From assembly GCF_021538895.1 (NCBI RefSeq), contig NZ_JADDRL010000057.1, positions 1 through 58,003 on the forward strand: a stretch of 58,003 bases of DNA, in the 5' to 3' direction. Both the position numbers and the translations under genes were made by a program. Numbering within the stretch: the first letter of the stretch is position 1; every line of letters begins with the position of its first letter. Shown one piece after another: positions 24,795 through 33,200 of this stretch. A model generated the notes under the pieces. It saw only the letters and a program-made list of their open reading frames with translations, had not been told where the DNA came from and ran no database searches. The stretch comes from Streptomyces olivochromogenes. Lineage in GTDB: Bacteria > Actinomycetota > Actinomycetes > Streptomycetales > Streptomycetaceae.

Positions 24795-25433
24795 GTGAAC
24801 GACGACCTCGCCTGCCTGATGTATCTGCTCGCCCACGACGACGCGGCAGAAGGCCCGTACGACCGTTCCCGCGCGGAGCTGCTGATCCGCGCTGCCGCCC
24901 TGGTCGACCTCGCGTTGCGCGGCCGGCTGGGGGAGGACGACGGCACGGTCACCGTGTCCGGCACCCGGCCGACCGGCGACCCCGTCCTGGACGGCGTGCT
25001 GCGCGACGCCGCCGCCGGGCACGGCTGGAAGCACCTCATGCGCAGCCACCGCAAGCGGACCCTGACGGAGGTGGAGGACCGGCTCGCCGCGGCGGGCCTC
25101 CTCACCGTGAAGGCCCCCCGCACCCGCTTCGGCAAACGGCGGCTGACCGTGACGGACCGCGCCGTTCCCGCGGCCCTGCACGCGCGCGTGTCCGCGGCGC
25201 TGCAGGGGGACGGCCCCGTTCGTGAGATTCCCGTCGCCAACGCAGCACTGCTCGCGCTGGCCGCCGCGGGCGGCGTTCACCCGGTCGTCTCCCGGCAGGA
25301 CCACAAGACCTTCCGGGCCCGCATCGACGCCTGCACGGGGACTCTCGCCGCCCTCGGGCCCGGCCTGGAGAAAGCTGTACGCGCGCTGCCGACCACCATG
25401 ATCGCCGCGCAGGGCGGCATGGGCGGCAGCTGA
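24795..25433 (+). CDS. GPP34 (GOLPH3-like) family protein
   Basis: 212 residues from GTG. It matches the GPP34 pattern common in Actinobacteria: acidic N-terminus (LACLMYLLAHDD), LLIRAAALVDLALRGRL, VLRDAAAGHGWKHLM, and the region where eukaryotic GOLPH3 binds PI4P. Streptomyces genomes carry many of these, with unproven roles, often placed in membrane lipid biology. It is 15 bases from the following carboxylesterase, so the two are probably co-transcribed. Confidence 0.85.
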   Translation: MNDDLACLMYLLAHDDAAEGPYDRSRAELLIRAAALVDLALRGRLGEDDGTVTVSGTRPTGDPVLDGVLRDAAAGHGWKHLMRSHRKRTLTEVEDRLAAAGLLTVKAPRTRFGKRRLTVTDRAVPAALHARVSAALQGDGPVREIPVANAALLALAAAGGVHPVVSRQDHKTFRARIDACTGTLAALGPGLEKAVRALPTTMIAAQGGMGGS

Positions 25434-25448
25434 CCGAACGGGGAGACG

Positions 25449-27014
25449 ATGACCACGCACCGCGTCCTGACCACCCTGGGCTGCGCCCTGACCGCCGTAC
25501 TCGCCACGGCCTGGTCCACAGCCCCACCGGCACAGCCCGCCCGGCAGACCGCTGCCACGACCGTCCTCACGCACGACGGCCTGGTGCGGGGCGCCGCCCA
25601 CGACGGCTACCGCACCTTCGAGGGCATCCCCTACGCGGCACCCCCGGTCGGCAGGCTGCGCTGGGCACCGCCCCACCGCGCCACCCCCTGGTCGGGGGTA
25701 CGCGACGCGACCCGGCCCGCGAGCGCCTGTCCGCAGCCGTTCGGCGAGGTGCCCGGCGGCAGCATCGACGAGGACTGCCTCCACCTGAACGTCACGACGC
25801 CCGCCGGCGCGGCACCGGCACACCCCCGGCCGGTGATCGTGTGGCTGCACGGCGGCGGCTTCACCACCGGGGCGGGGAGCTCGTACGACGGCCACCGCAT
25901 GGCCACCCGCGGCGACGTCGTGGTCGTCACCGTCAACTACCGCCTCGGGGCGCTGGGCTTCCTCGCACACAGCGGGCTGCCCGGCTCCGGCACCTTCGGC
26001 CTGGCCGATCAGCAGGCGGCGCTGCGCTGGGTCCGCGCCGAGATCGGCGCCTTCGGCGGCAACGCGCACCATGTGACGCTGGCCGGCGAGTCGGCGGGCG
26101 GTTACAGCGTCTGCGCCCAGCTCGCCTCACCCGCCGCCGCGGGCCTCTTCGACCGGGCGATCATCGAGAGCGGCCCGTGCACCGGCCGCCCCGATCATCC
26201 GTTCGCCCCGTCCTCCGTCCCGCTCTCCACGGCGCGGGCCGCGGGCGTGGACCTTGCGACAAAGGTCGGCTGCGGCTCCGCCCATGACGTGATGGCCTGC
26301 CTGCGCCGCGTGCACGTCTCCCGTCTGCTGGCCGCCCAGGGCACCGACCAACAGCCCGCATATGCAACCCCGTTGCTGCCCAACGACCCAGCAGCGGCGA
26401 TCATGGCCGGCCGCTTCCACCGCGTCCCGGTCCTCATCGGCAACAACCACGACGAGGGCAACGGCTGGGCCGCCGGAATCATCCAGGCCGGCTACCCCGT
26501 CACCCCCGACTCCTGGCCCGACGTCGCGGCCACCTTCTTCCCCTCCCCAGGGCAGGCCAAGGCGATCGTCCGCGAGTACCCGGTGCACCGCACCGACGGC
26601 GGCCCGGTGTTCGGCGCGGTCATCGGCGACGCGAACTTCGCCTGCCCGACGGCGCGTACCGAAAGCCTGCTCGCCGCTCAAGTACCGGTCTGGCGCTACG
26701 AGTTCGCCGACGAGCACGCCCCGCCGCTCACCCCGGGCACGCCGCCGTTCCCGCTCGGCGCACCGCACGCGAGTGAACTGCCCTACCTGTTCGACCTGGG
26801 CGGCCGCCCCCGCGACCTGACCGCGGCACAACACCGGCTGGCCGACACCATGGTCGACTACTGGACCGGTTTCGCCCGCACCGCCGACCCGAACGGCCCG
26901 ACTCTGCCGCACTGGACCCGGCAATCGGTACTGTCCCTGGCGCCGGACCACATCGTCCCCACGCGCACGGCGCAGTCCCGCCACCACTGCGCGTTCTGGG
27001 ATGCCATCGGGTGA
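25449..27014 (+). CDS. secreted type-B carboxylesterase
   Basis: 521 residues; ATG with GGGGAGA just upstream. Signal peptide (~1-31). The alpha/beta-hydrolase family signs are complete: EDCLHLNV, WLHGGGF oxyanion hole (~132-138), LADQQAALRWV, nucleophile Ser215 in LAGESAGG, a Glu-containing DEGNG loop and His in APHASELPYLF. It hydrolyses carboxylic esters outside the cell. Length is normal for the family. It is paired with the GPP34 gene. Confidence 0.9.
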   Translation: MTTHRVLTTLGCALTAVLATAWSTAPPAQPARQTAATTVLTHDGLVRGAAHDGYRTFEGIPYAAPPVGRLRWAPPHRATPWSGVRDATRPASACPQPFGEVPGGSIDEDCLHLNVTTPAGAAPAHPRPVIVWLHGGGFTTGAGSSYDGHRMATRGDVVVVTVNYRLGALGFLAHSGLPGSGTFGLADQQAALRWVRAEIGAFGGNAHHVTLAGESAGGYSVCAQLASPAAAGLFDRAIIESGPCTGRPDHPFAPSSVPLSTARAAGVDLATKVGCGSAHDVMACLRRVHVSRLLAAQGTDQQPAYATPLLPNDPAAAIMAGRFHRVPVLIGNNHDEGNGWAAGIIQAGYPVTPDSWPDVAATFFPSPGQAKAIVREYPVHRTDGGPVFGAVIGDANFACPTARTESLLAAQVPVWRYEFADEHAPPLTPGTPPFPLGAPHASELPYLFDLGGRPRDLTAAQHRLADTMVDYWTGFARTADPNGPTLPHWTRQSVLSLAPDHIVPTRTAQSRHHCAFWDAIG

Positions 27015-27155
27015 CGGCGGGCGCTGGTCGTTGCCCAAACCCGAGCACTTGACCGCCAGTCCCGGTGGCCCGTCCGGGTGGCAGACTGCCCCGGACGGCA
27101 GAGTCACCAATGCCGCACAATTGTGATCATGAAGTCACCATGAACGACTTACTGC

Positions 27156-27584
27156 ATGATCAGACACACGATGCGTACACTCTGCGCCGCCGCCCTCGTG
27201 GCCGCACCCCTCGCCCTGACCGCGACGCCTGCGCAAGCCCTGACCTCATGTACGGTCAACGGCAGTCCCGTGTCCGGTACGACCGTCAGTGGTACTGCCG
27301 GTGCCGACTACATCAGCTGCGGCGCCCTCGCCGTGGGCGACAGCGTCAACGGCTTGGGCGGCACCGACTACATCGTCATCAACGGCACGGTTGCCGGCAC
27401 CGTCGACGGCGGCGCCGGCAGCGACTCCATCACGGCCCACGCCGGTACCACGGCGAACGGCAGCATCCTCGGCGGCGCCGACGGGGACTTCATCTCCGTC
27501 GGCCCGAACGCCGGCACCGTCGACGGCGGCCTCGGGTCGGACTTCTGCCGAGTCGCTTCCGGGAACCCGCCCATCAACTGCTAA
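27156..27584 (+). CDS. small secreted RTX-like repeat protein
   Basis: 142 residues (or 137 from the second ATG at 27171; neither has a clear ribosome-binding site). Signal peptide to about residue 29 (TPAQA). The mature part is made of imperfect GGxGxDxI-type units: GLGGTDYIVI, GGAGSDSITA, GGADGDFISV, GGLGSDFCRV. These resemble the Ca2+-binding nonapeptides of RTX proteins, but are few and degenerate. Four Cys, including one as the last residue, suggest disulfides. No catalytic domain is present. It could be a tiny Ca-stabilised beta-roll; function unknown. Confidence 0.7.
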   Translation: MIRHTMRTLCAAALVAAPLALTATPAQALTSCTVNGSPVSGTTVSGTAGADYISCGALAVGDSVNGLGGTDYIVINGTVAGTVDGGAGSDSITAHAGTTANGSILGGADGDFISVGPNAGTVDGGLGSDFCRVASGNPPINC

Positions 27585-27587
27585 CCG

Positions 27588-28016
27588 TCAGCGGCGCGTT
27601 GGTTCGGCCCCTGCCGCTACGAGGAATTCGGCGGTATCGGGGTGGGGCCCGTTGTTCGCCCAGTCCAGTGGGGACCAACCTGTGCCGTGTTCTTCGCGCA
27701 GGTTGGGGTCGGCGCCGTGCGCCAACAGTTCCCGGACAGTGTCGGTGTGTCCCCAGCAAGCGGCTGCGCACAACGGTGTGCCCTCCGAGCCGGGGCCGCT
27801 GCTTTCTGTGTCGGGGGAGGCACCGGCCGCCATGAGCAAGCGGGCTACTTCGGCTGCTCCCTGTACCGATGCCAGGTATAGAGGCGTGGTGCCTTCGTTG
27901 TTCCTTCCTTCCGGGCTCGCTCCACTGTGCAACAGGGCCTTCACGCCAGTGGCGTTACCCGACAGGGTCGCCTCGAAGACACGACGGGAGAGCTTCTTCT
28001 GCTGCCGTTGCTTCAT
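27588..28016 (-). CDS. ankyrin-repeat protein
   Basis: 142 residues. Three to four ankyrin repeats are visible: GVKALLHSGASPEGRNNEG, TPLYLASVQGAAEVARLLMAAGASPD, TPLCAAACWGHTDTVRELLAHGADPN and SPLDWANNGPHPDTAEFLVAAGAEP. It is a protein-binding scaffold, cytoplasmic by sequence. It converges with the RTX-like gene, with 3 bases between stops. Partner unknown. Confidence 0.9.
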   Translation of the reverse strand: MKQRQQKKLSRRVFEATLSGNATGVKALLHSGASPEGRNNEGTTPLYLASVQGAAEVARLLMAAGASPDTESSGPGSEGTPLCAAACWGHTDTVRELLAHGADPNLREEHGTGWSPLDWANNGPHPDTAEFLVAAGAEPTRR

Positions 28017-28269
28017 AGTCGGCGAGGCTAGTTGCGTGCGGCCGCTCGTGGTTGGAGTAGTTCACGAACTCCGCGAGTGCGACGCGGCGTTCATGCGCGC
28101 TTGTGTAGTCGTGGACGTACGCCCACTCGCGGGTGAGCGTCCCGTAATACGTCCTTCGGGCAGCGGTGCGTTCCGATGCCCCCTGCTGGTGGCGCTCCGG
28201 GGCTCGGCCGCCGCGTTCAACGGGAGCCTTGGGATCTCAGGGCTCCCGCGTGAGCGGCTGTGCGTGGTG

Positions 28270-28668
28270 TCAGCGTGCGAACTTTTCGATGGCCGCCGGG
28301 GTGACGGGGGTGAAGAAGTTGACCAGGTTGCCGTCGGGGTCGCGGAACAGGAGCGACCGGTTGCCCCAGGGCATCGTGGTGGGCCCGGTGACGAAGTCGG
28401 TGACGAAGCCGGTCAGGTTCTGGTGAACGCGGTCCACGTCGTCGACGAGGAATTCGGTGATCACGCTGTGGTTGTCCGCAGGGCGGGCGGAGCCCGGGGC
28501 GAACAGCGGCACCGTGCGGGTGCCAGCGATGGCGAGGGTGGCGCCCGCGGTCCTGAGTTCGGCGAAGTCCTCGGTGGCCCACGTCGCCCGCGCCCCTGTG
28601 GCTCGCTCGTAGAAGTCGACGAGGCGCGCTACGTCGCCGGTGATGATGCGGATCGAGACGAAGTCCAT
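28270..28668 (-). CDS. VOC (glyoxalase-like) family protein
   Basis: 132 residues from ATG at 28668, chosen because AAGGAG lies 6 bases upstream. Single VOC fold: MDFVSIRIITGDVARLVDFYERATG, TEFLVDDVDRVHQNL, LLFRDPDGNLVNFF. These metal-dependent proteins include glyoxalases, dioxygenases and antibiotic-binding proteins. It is divergent from the WYL regulator at 28762, a pairing where the regulator usually controls the neighbour. Confidence 0.88.
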   Translation of the reverse strand: MDFVSIRIITGDVARLVDFYERATGARATWATEDFAELRTAGATLAIAGTRTVPLFAPGSARPADNHSVITEFLVDDVDRVHQNLTGFVTDFVTGPTTMPWGNRSLLFRDPDGNLVNFFTPVTPAAIEKFAR

Positions 28669-28718
28669 GGGAATCTCCTTGGCTGTGCTGGAGGCGTGCA
28701 CGTCGCAGGCTAGGAGAA

Positions 28719-28743
28719 ATAGTGGACAGAATCAGTCCTCTAT
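28719..28743. promoter_or_regulatory. candidate operator between the VOC gene and the WYL regulator
   Basis: Imperfect palindrome ATAGTGGAC-N7-GTCCTCTAT (8 of 9 positions pair) in the divergent promoter region, 19 bases before the regulator start and 50 before the VOC start. Its size and place fit a dimeric helix-turn-helix repressor site. Binding by the WYL protein is an inference. Confidence 0.5.
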
Positions 28744-28761
28744 TCGCGTTAGGCTGCGGAC

Positions 28762-29751
28762 ATGCCTCGACCCACCGGCCGCGTGCTGACACTCCTGGAG
28801 CTGCTGCAGTCGGGCGGCACCCGGACGATGGCCGAACTCGCCGACCGGCTCGGCGTCGAAGGGCGCACCGTGCGCCGGTATGTGGACCAGCTGATCGACC
28901 TCGACGTGCCCGTGGAATCGGTGCGCGGCCGCTACGGCGGGTACCGCCTCGCCCCCGGGTACCGCTTGCCCCCGCTCATGCTCAGCGACGACGAGGCGCT
29001 GGCCGTGCTGCTCGGCCTGGTCGCCGGCCGCCGAGCAGGGTTGACGACGACGGAGCACACGGCAAGCGAGACGGCATCGGCGAAGATCCGGCGGGTGCTG
29101 CCCAAGCACATCGCCCGTCGGCTCGACACCCTCCTGGAAGCTCTCGCCTTCACGGATCAGCCCGGCGAGTTCGTCACCCCGGACGCCGGGCTCCTGCTCA
29201 CCATCGCCGATGCGGTGCGCCACCACCGACCGGTCTCGATCCGCTACACCGACCGTGACGGACGGCGTAGCGAGCGCACGCTGCACGCGTACGGGATCGT
29301 CGCCCATGCGGGCCGGTGGTACGTCACGGGCAAGGACGCCCAGATTGGCGAGGACCGAACCTTCCGGCTCGATCGCATCGCGGACGCGCGGACCCTGCCC
29401 GGATCATTCGAAGCGCCAGTGGGTCCCGCTCCGGCACAGCGCGTGTTGTCAGGGTTCGCCACGGCCGAGTACCGGCATGAGGTGACCTTGCGGATCCACG
29501 GGACGGTCGGGCAGATCCGCGCCCACCTTCCCGCCGGCGTCGCGAGCCTGGAAGAGCACGAGCCCGCGGCCGGCCAGGACCCGGCGGCCGAGCGCTGGCT
29601 TCGCGTCGAGCTGCGGGCGGAGAGGCTCGACTGGTTGCCTCCGGTACTCGCCGCACTCGACCGGCCGTTCGTCATCGAGCGCCCCGATGAACTGCGCGAC
29701 CTCGTCATCGCGTTCGCCGATCGCCTCACGTCCTATGCCCGCCGAGCCTGA
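28762..29751 (+). CDS. YafY-type transcriptional regulator (HTH_11 + WYL)
   Basis: 329 residues. N-terminal winged HTH (RVLTLLELLQSGGTRTMAELADRLGVEGRTVRRYVDQL; quoted in part for RTMAELADRLGVEGRTVRRY), then a WYL domain (~145-225; RPVSIRYTDRDGRRSERTLHAYG, GRWYVTGKD, RTFRLDRIADA) and a C-terminal WCX-like part (RLDWLPPVLAAL). WYL domains sense nucleic-acid-like or small ligands. It probably controls itself and the divergent VOC gene via the palindrome at 28719. Confidence 0.9.
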   Translation: MPRPTGRVLTLLELLQSGGTRTMAELADRLGVEGRTVRRYVDQLIDLDVPVESVRGRYGGYRLAPGYRLPPLMLSDDEALAVLLGLVAGRRAGLTTTEHTASETASAKIRRVLPKHIARRLDTLLEALAFTDQPGEFVTPDAGLLLTIADAVRHHRPVSIRYTDRDGRRSERTLHAYGIVAHAGRWYVTGKDAQIGEDRTFRLDRIADARTLPGSFEAPVGPAPAQRVLSGFATAEYRHEVTLRIHGTVGQIRAHLPAGVASLEEHEPAAGQDPAAERWLRVELRAERLDWLPPVLAALDRPFVIERPDELRDLVIAFADRLTSYARRA

Positions 29752-29814
29752 CAGCGAGGAACCGCTGTCATGAGATGGCACAGCTGGTGCTCTGACCGCG
29801 AGGGTTCGCCGGGT

Positions 29815-30111
29815 TTAGGCAAGCGGACGCGGGCCCGCGCTGGTGACCGTGCCGGTCCACCAGTCCGGTTGATCGGATTCGCGCCACAGGACCCCGAGTT
29901 GTCTGTGGGTGAGTTCCTCTGCCGTCCGGAGCAGGGCTGCCTGCGCCGTGCCCGGCTCGGACGAGGAGGCGGGATCGGTGAGTGCGCCGTCGGCGACGCC
30001 GGCCGGTTCGGTGAAGTAGACGGCGTACCGCCATCTGTCGGCGGTCCGGTACAGGACGAGGGTCGTCGGTGTCCCGAGGGTGCGCCAGTACGGCCGTCGC
30101 TTCCTTGCCAT
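29815..30111 (-). CDS. small hypothetical protein
   Basis: 98 residues from ATG at 30111 (a GTG at 30156 would add 15). It reads ARKRRPYWRTLGTPTTLVLYRTADRWRYAVYFTEPAG, then an Ala/Glu-rich helix and WRESDQPDWWTGTV. It is basic and Trp-rich with no signal or span. GC third-position bias is coding-like. No family recognised and no ribosome-binding site is decisive. Confidence 0.5.
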   Translation of the reverse strand: MARKRRPYWRTLGTPTTLVLYRTADRWRYAVYFTEPAGVADGALTDPASSSEPGTAQAALLRTAEELTHRQLGVLWRESDQPDWWTGTVTSAGPRPLA

Positions 30112-30227
30112 GTCGGCACGGTACTTGAACGCGATCGTGAGCAGTGGCGTGATCACCGGCAGGTGTTGGACTTACGGGCCGCGGGGGCGCCGTACGGCAC
30201 AGCGTCGACAGCACAAGACCGCTGCGG

Positions 30228-30797
30228 TCAGCGGACCAGGGGGAGGAACACCGTGTCGACGATCTCTACGAGGACGTGGTCGGGCACGGGGGCGAAGGTC
30301 GTGAGGAATTCGTGGCGCAGCAGGTCGAAGGGGAGGGACTTGATGCGTTCGGTGAGGAGCTCCGGTTTGATCTCGCCGCGGTCGACGGCGCGGTCGAAGA
30401 GCGTGTCGAGGGCCTCCTTGCGCCCCGTCGCGAGGGGGTCGCGCAGGTCACCGGGGCTGGCGCCCGTTTCCTGGTGGTAGCCGGCCAGCTGCACGCTCAT
30501 GACGGTGACGAGCTGGACACGGGTGGCGTTGATCTCCCGCATGAGGGTGAGGACGTCCTCCCGCAGGCTTCCCGTGTCGGGAACGTCGAGGCGGTGCTCC
30601 TTCAGGGTGTGCACGATGGCTGCCCGGACGAGTGCGTCGCGGTCTGACCAACGGCGGTAGAGAACGGGCGGGCTGGTGCTCGCGCGCTGAACGACGGCGT
30701 CCATGGTGAACCTGGCGTAGCCGGTCTCCGTGAGTTCTTCCCAGGCCGCGTCGAGGAGAGCCTTCTCCAGTGCCGCTCCGCGGCGTCGCTCGGGCAT
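30228..30797 (-). CDS. TetR-family repressor
   Basis: 189 residues. N-terminal HTH (~10-55; AAWEELTETGYARFTMDAVVQRA, STSPPVLYRRWSDRDALV), then an all-helical ligand domain. It is divergent from a DHA2 exporter at 30889 with 91 bases between starts, the standard arrangement where the repressor controls the pump and itself. Two palindromes lie in the gap. Confidence 0.92.
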   Translation of the reverse strand: MPERRRGAALEKALLDAAWEELTETGYARFTMDAVVQRASTSPPVLYRRWSDRDALVRAAIVHTLKEHRLDVPDTGSLREDVLTLMREINATRVQLVTVMSVQLAGYHQETGASPGDLRDPLATGRKEALDTLFDRAVDRGEIKPELLTERIKSLPFDLLRHEFLTTFAPVPDHVLVEIVDTVFLPLVR

Positions 30798-30809
30798 CCA
30801 CCCCTCCTT

Positions 30810-30827
30810 AGAAAGACTTGCCTTTCT
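30810..30827. promoter_or_regulatory. candidate TetR operator 1 (AGAAAG-N6-CTTTCT)
   Basis: Perfect 6-base inverted repeat with a 6-base spacer, 13 bases before the repressor start. An AT-rich TTCTTATTCTA stretch beside it may be a -10 region. It would autoregulate the TetR gene. Confidence 0.45.
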
Positions 30828-30854
30828 TATTCTAGCGCCCTAGTCTGCCACCCG

Positions 30855-30876
30855 TAAGATAGACCGCTATATCTTA
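30855..30876. promoter_or_regulatory. candidate TetR operator 2 (TAAGATA-N8-TATCTTA)
   Basis: Perfect 7-base inverted repeat with an 8-base spacer, ending at the exporter's AAGGTGG ribosome-binding site. A repressor here would block both promoter clearance and initiation. It is stronger and more AT-rich than operator 1. Confidence 0.55.
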
Positions 30877-30888
30877 AGGTGGCTGTTC

Positions 30889-32370
30889 GTGAGCACTCCC
30901 AAAGGGACCGGATCCGCGCCCGCGGCGGCGGACTCCGATCGTGTGGACCCCGCCGTATGGCGTTTGGCGATCACCGTCATCGTGGGCGCCCTTGCCGTCG
31001 TCTTCGACACCACCATCGTCAGCGTCGCCCTCAACGACCTGGCGAAGGAACTCGACGCCCCGCTGTCCACCATCCAGTGGGTGAGCACCGGCTACCTGCT
31101 GGCGGTGTTCGTCACCATCCCGCTCGCCGGATGGGCCCAGTCACGGTTGGGCGGCAAACGTCTGTGGATCGCGGCCCTGGGCGTATTCCTGCTCGGCTCG
31201 GTCCTGAGCGCGCTGGCGTGGGACGCGGCCGGCCTCATCGCCTTCCGCGTCATCCAGGGCATCGGAGGCGGCATCATGATGCCGCTCACAGCCACGTTGA
31301 TCATGCAGGCCGCCAAAGGCCGCAACATCGGCAGGGTCATGGCCATCATCACCGTGCCCACCGCGCTCGGCCCGATCCTCGGCCCGGTCCTCGGCGGCCT
31401 CATCCTGCATCTGGCCGACTGGCGCTGGCTGTTCTTCGTCAACATCCCCTTCTGCGTCGTCGGCGGCCGGCTCGCCTGGCGCAACCTGCCCGACGACCGA
31501 CCCGCACCCGACGGCCCCCGCGCCCGCCTGGACGTCATCGGCGTGCTCCTGCTCTCGCCGGGCGTCGCCGCTCTCATCTACGCACTCTCCCGGGTCGAGG
31601 AAAGCGCGGGGTTCGCCAGCGCCACGGTCCTCGTCCCGCTGATCGGCGGCCTCGCCCTGGTCGGCGGCTTCACCGCCCGGGCACTGACGCGCACCACCGG
31701 CGCCCTGGTCAACCTGCGGCTCTTCCGCCACCGCGCGGTGGCCTCGTCCTCCACCTTGCTCTTCCTGGGCGGCATCTCCCTGTACGGGGCGATGATGCTG
31801 CTGCCCCTGTACTTTCAGCAGGTCCGCGGCGAGGACGCCCTCGGCGCCGGACTGCTGCTCATACCGCAGGGCGTCGGCGCGCTCCTCGCACGCGGCCTGG
31901 CAGGGAAGTACACCGACCGCGTCGGCCCCCGCTGGGTGGCTCTCGCCGCCTTCGCCGTCGTCGCCGCGGCCAGCGTGCCGTTCGCTTTCGTCACCGCCGA
32001 GACCAGCGAGGTGCTGCTCATGGCCGCGCTGCTCGTCCGTGGTATCGGCTTGGGCGCCGCCATGATCGCGCTCAGCGGCGCCGCCTATGTCGGCCTGGAT
32101 TACGAGGAGATCCCCGACGCCAGCATCATCACCCGCGTCGCCCAGCAGCTCGGCGGCTCGGTGGGCATCGCCGTCCTCGCCGTCGCCCTCCAGCAGAGCA
32201 CCGGCGACGCCCGTACCCCGGGCGCCCTGGCCGCCGGCTTCGACGACGCCTTCTGGTGGGCGGTGGCCTTCACCGCCGTCGCCGTCCCGCTCTGCCTGCT
32301 CCTGCCCGGCCGCCCCGAGCCAGTGGCTCCAGCCGACAAGGCCGAAGCCGAGGCCGCCGTTGAGGTCTAG
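30889..32370 (+). CDS. DHA2-family (EmrB/QacA-type) MFS drug exporter
   Basis: 493 residues from GTG with AAGGTGG 6 bases upstream. About 14 hydrophobic segments. Motif A-like GWAQSRLGGKRLW, the DHA2 start FDTTIVSVALNDLAKEL, STIQWVSTGYLL, and motif C-type ALGPILGPVLGG in span 5. It is a proton-driven exporter in the cytoplasmic membrane; the substrate is unknown. It is controlled by the divergent TetR gene. Confidence 0.93.
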   Translation: MSTPKGTGSAPAAADSDRVDPAVWRLAITVIVGALAVVFDTTIVSVALNDLAKELDAPLSTIQWVSTGYLLAVFVTIPLAGWAQSRLGGKRLWIAALGVFLLGSVLSALAWDAAGLIAFRVIQGIGGGIMMPLTATLIMQAAKGRNIGRVMAIITVPTALGPILGPVLGGLILHLADWRWLFFVNIPFCVVGGRLAWRNLPDDRPAPDGPRARLDVIGVLLLSPGVAALIYALSRVEESAGFASATVLVPLIGGLALVGGFTARALTRTTGALVNLRLFRHRAVASSSTLLFLGGISLYGAMMLLPLYFQQVRGEDALGAGLLLIPQGVGALLARGLAGKYTDRVGPRWVALAAFAVVAAASVPFAFVTAETSEVLLMAALLVRGIGLGAAMIALSGAAYVGLDYEEIPDASIITRVAQQLGGSVGIAVLAVALQQSTGDARTPGALAAGFDDAFWWAVAFTAVAVPLCLLLPGRPEPVAPADKAEAEAAVEV

Positions 32371-32501
32371 TTCCTCGCCTGTCTGCCGCGCCAGGGGCAC
32401 ACAGGCAGGCCGAGAAGGACGAGCCACCAAGCTGACCCATTCCTTGGGCGGCTCCTGATAGCCAGTCGTGGCCATCCGCCGTCGTCCTTGTCAGGTGGGG
32501 A

Positions 32502-33200
32502 TCACCGCCCACCAGAGGGAGCGGACGTGCCGCACGGAGACGTGACTGCCAGCCGCAGCGACCGGCGCGTGCGCGGTTCCGGCAGCGACAACCCCCATAC
32601 CACCACCGCGACCGCCAGCACCCACCCCCACCGCTCGTGGGCCGCGGCCCACCGCGGGTCGGCCGGCCAGACGAACAGCGCCCAGCGGCTGGGCTGCATC
32701 ACGGGCACGAGGATGGCGGCGCTGACGAGGCCGACGGCCACGGTGCGTCCGGGGTCCGTCCTGTCCGTGTGGCGTACGGCGAGCGTCGCCGCGGCCACGG
32801 CGACCGCGGAGGCCGCCGCGGCCTCCAGGGTGACGTCCCCGGCCGAAGGCCCGGCCGGGCCGGTGACCAAGAGGAGTACGGCCGTCCACCACAGGGCGGC
32901 GACGGGCGTCACCAGCACCACCCGCAGCACGGTGCGGACAGCCCGCCCCGTCGGGACCGGGGCCGTCGTGTGCCGGGCCGTGTCGTCCAGGAGGAAGGCG
33001 GCGCCCAGGGTGAGGGCGAGCGAGGCGAACCTCAGCAGGCCCATAGCGGACGAGCCGCCGGGTTCGGCGCCGAGCAGGCGGCAGAGCGCGGCCGGCAGCA
33101 GACCCACCGTCCCTGTCGCGCCCAGCGTCCGCCACGGCAGGGTGCGCCAGACCGCGGGCGCCAGCACCAGGGCCACCCGGCGCGTCATCACCCGCCTCAT
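32502..33200 (-). CDS. ABC-transporter-associated membrane protein
   Basis: 232 residues starting at the ATGA overlap (33197-33200) with the preceding permease. Six to seven hydrophobic segments; little soluble sequence. No clear family motif. By position it is the last gene of the sigma-anti-sigma-ABC operon and probably part of the transporter, or its second permease. It converges with the MFS exporter. Confidence 0.7.
   Translation of the reverse strand: MRRVMTRRVALVLAPAVWRTLPWRTLGATGTVGLLPAALCRLLGAEPGGSSAMGLLRFASLALTLGAAFLLDDTARHTTAPVPTGRAVRTVLRVVLVTPVAALWWTAVLLLVTGPAGPSAGDVTLEAAAASAVAVAAATLAVRHTDRTDPGRTVAVGLVSAAILVPVMQPSRWALFVWPADPRWAAAHERWGWVLAVAVVVWGLSLPEPRTRRSLRLAVTSPCGTSAPSGGR

Noticed and set aside
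30879..32363. A plus-strand frame of ~490 codons overlapping the MFS exporter
   Set aside because: Same-strand shadow in the wrong frame, made almost wholly of Arg/His/Pro/Gly. The exporter frame has the membrane pattern.
32371..32501. GCCTG/CAGGC repeats between the MFS exporter and the convergent operon
   Set aside because: Arms are short and interrupted; not strong enough to call a terminator.
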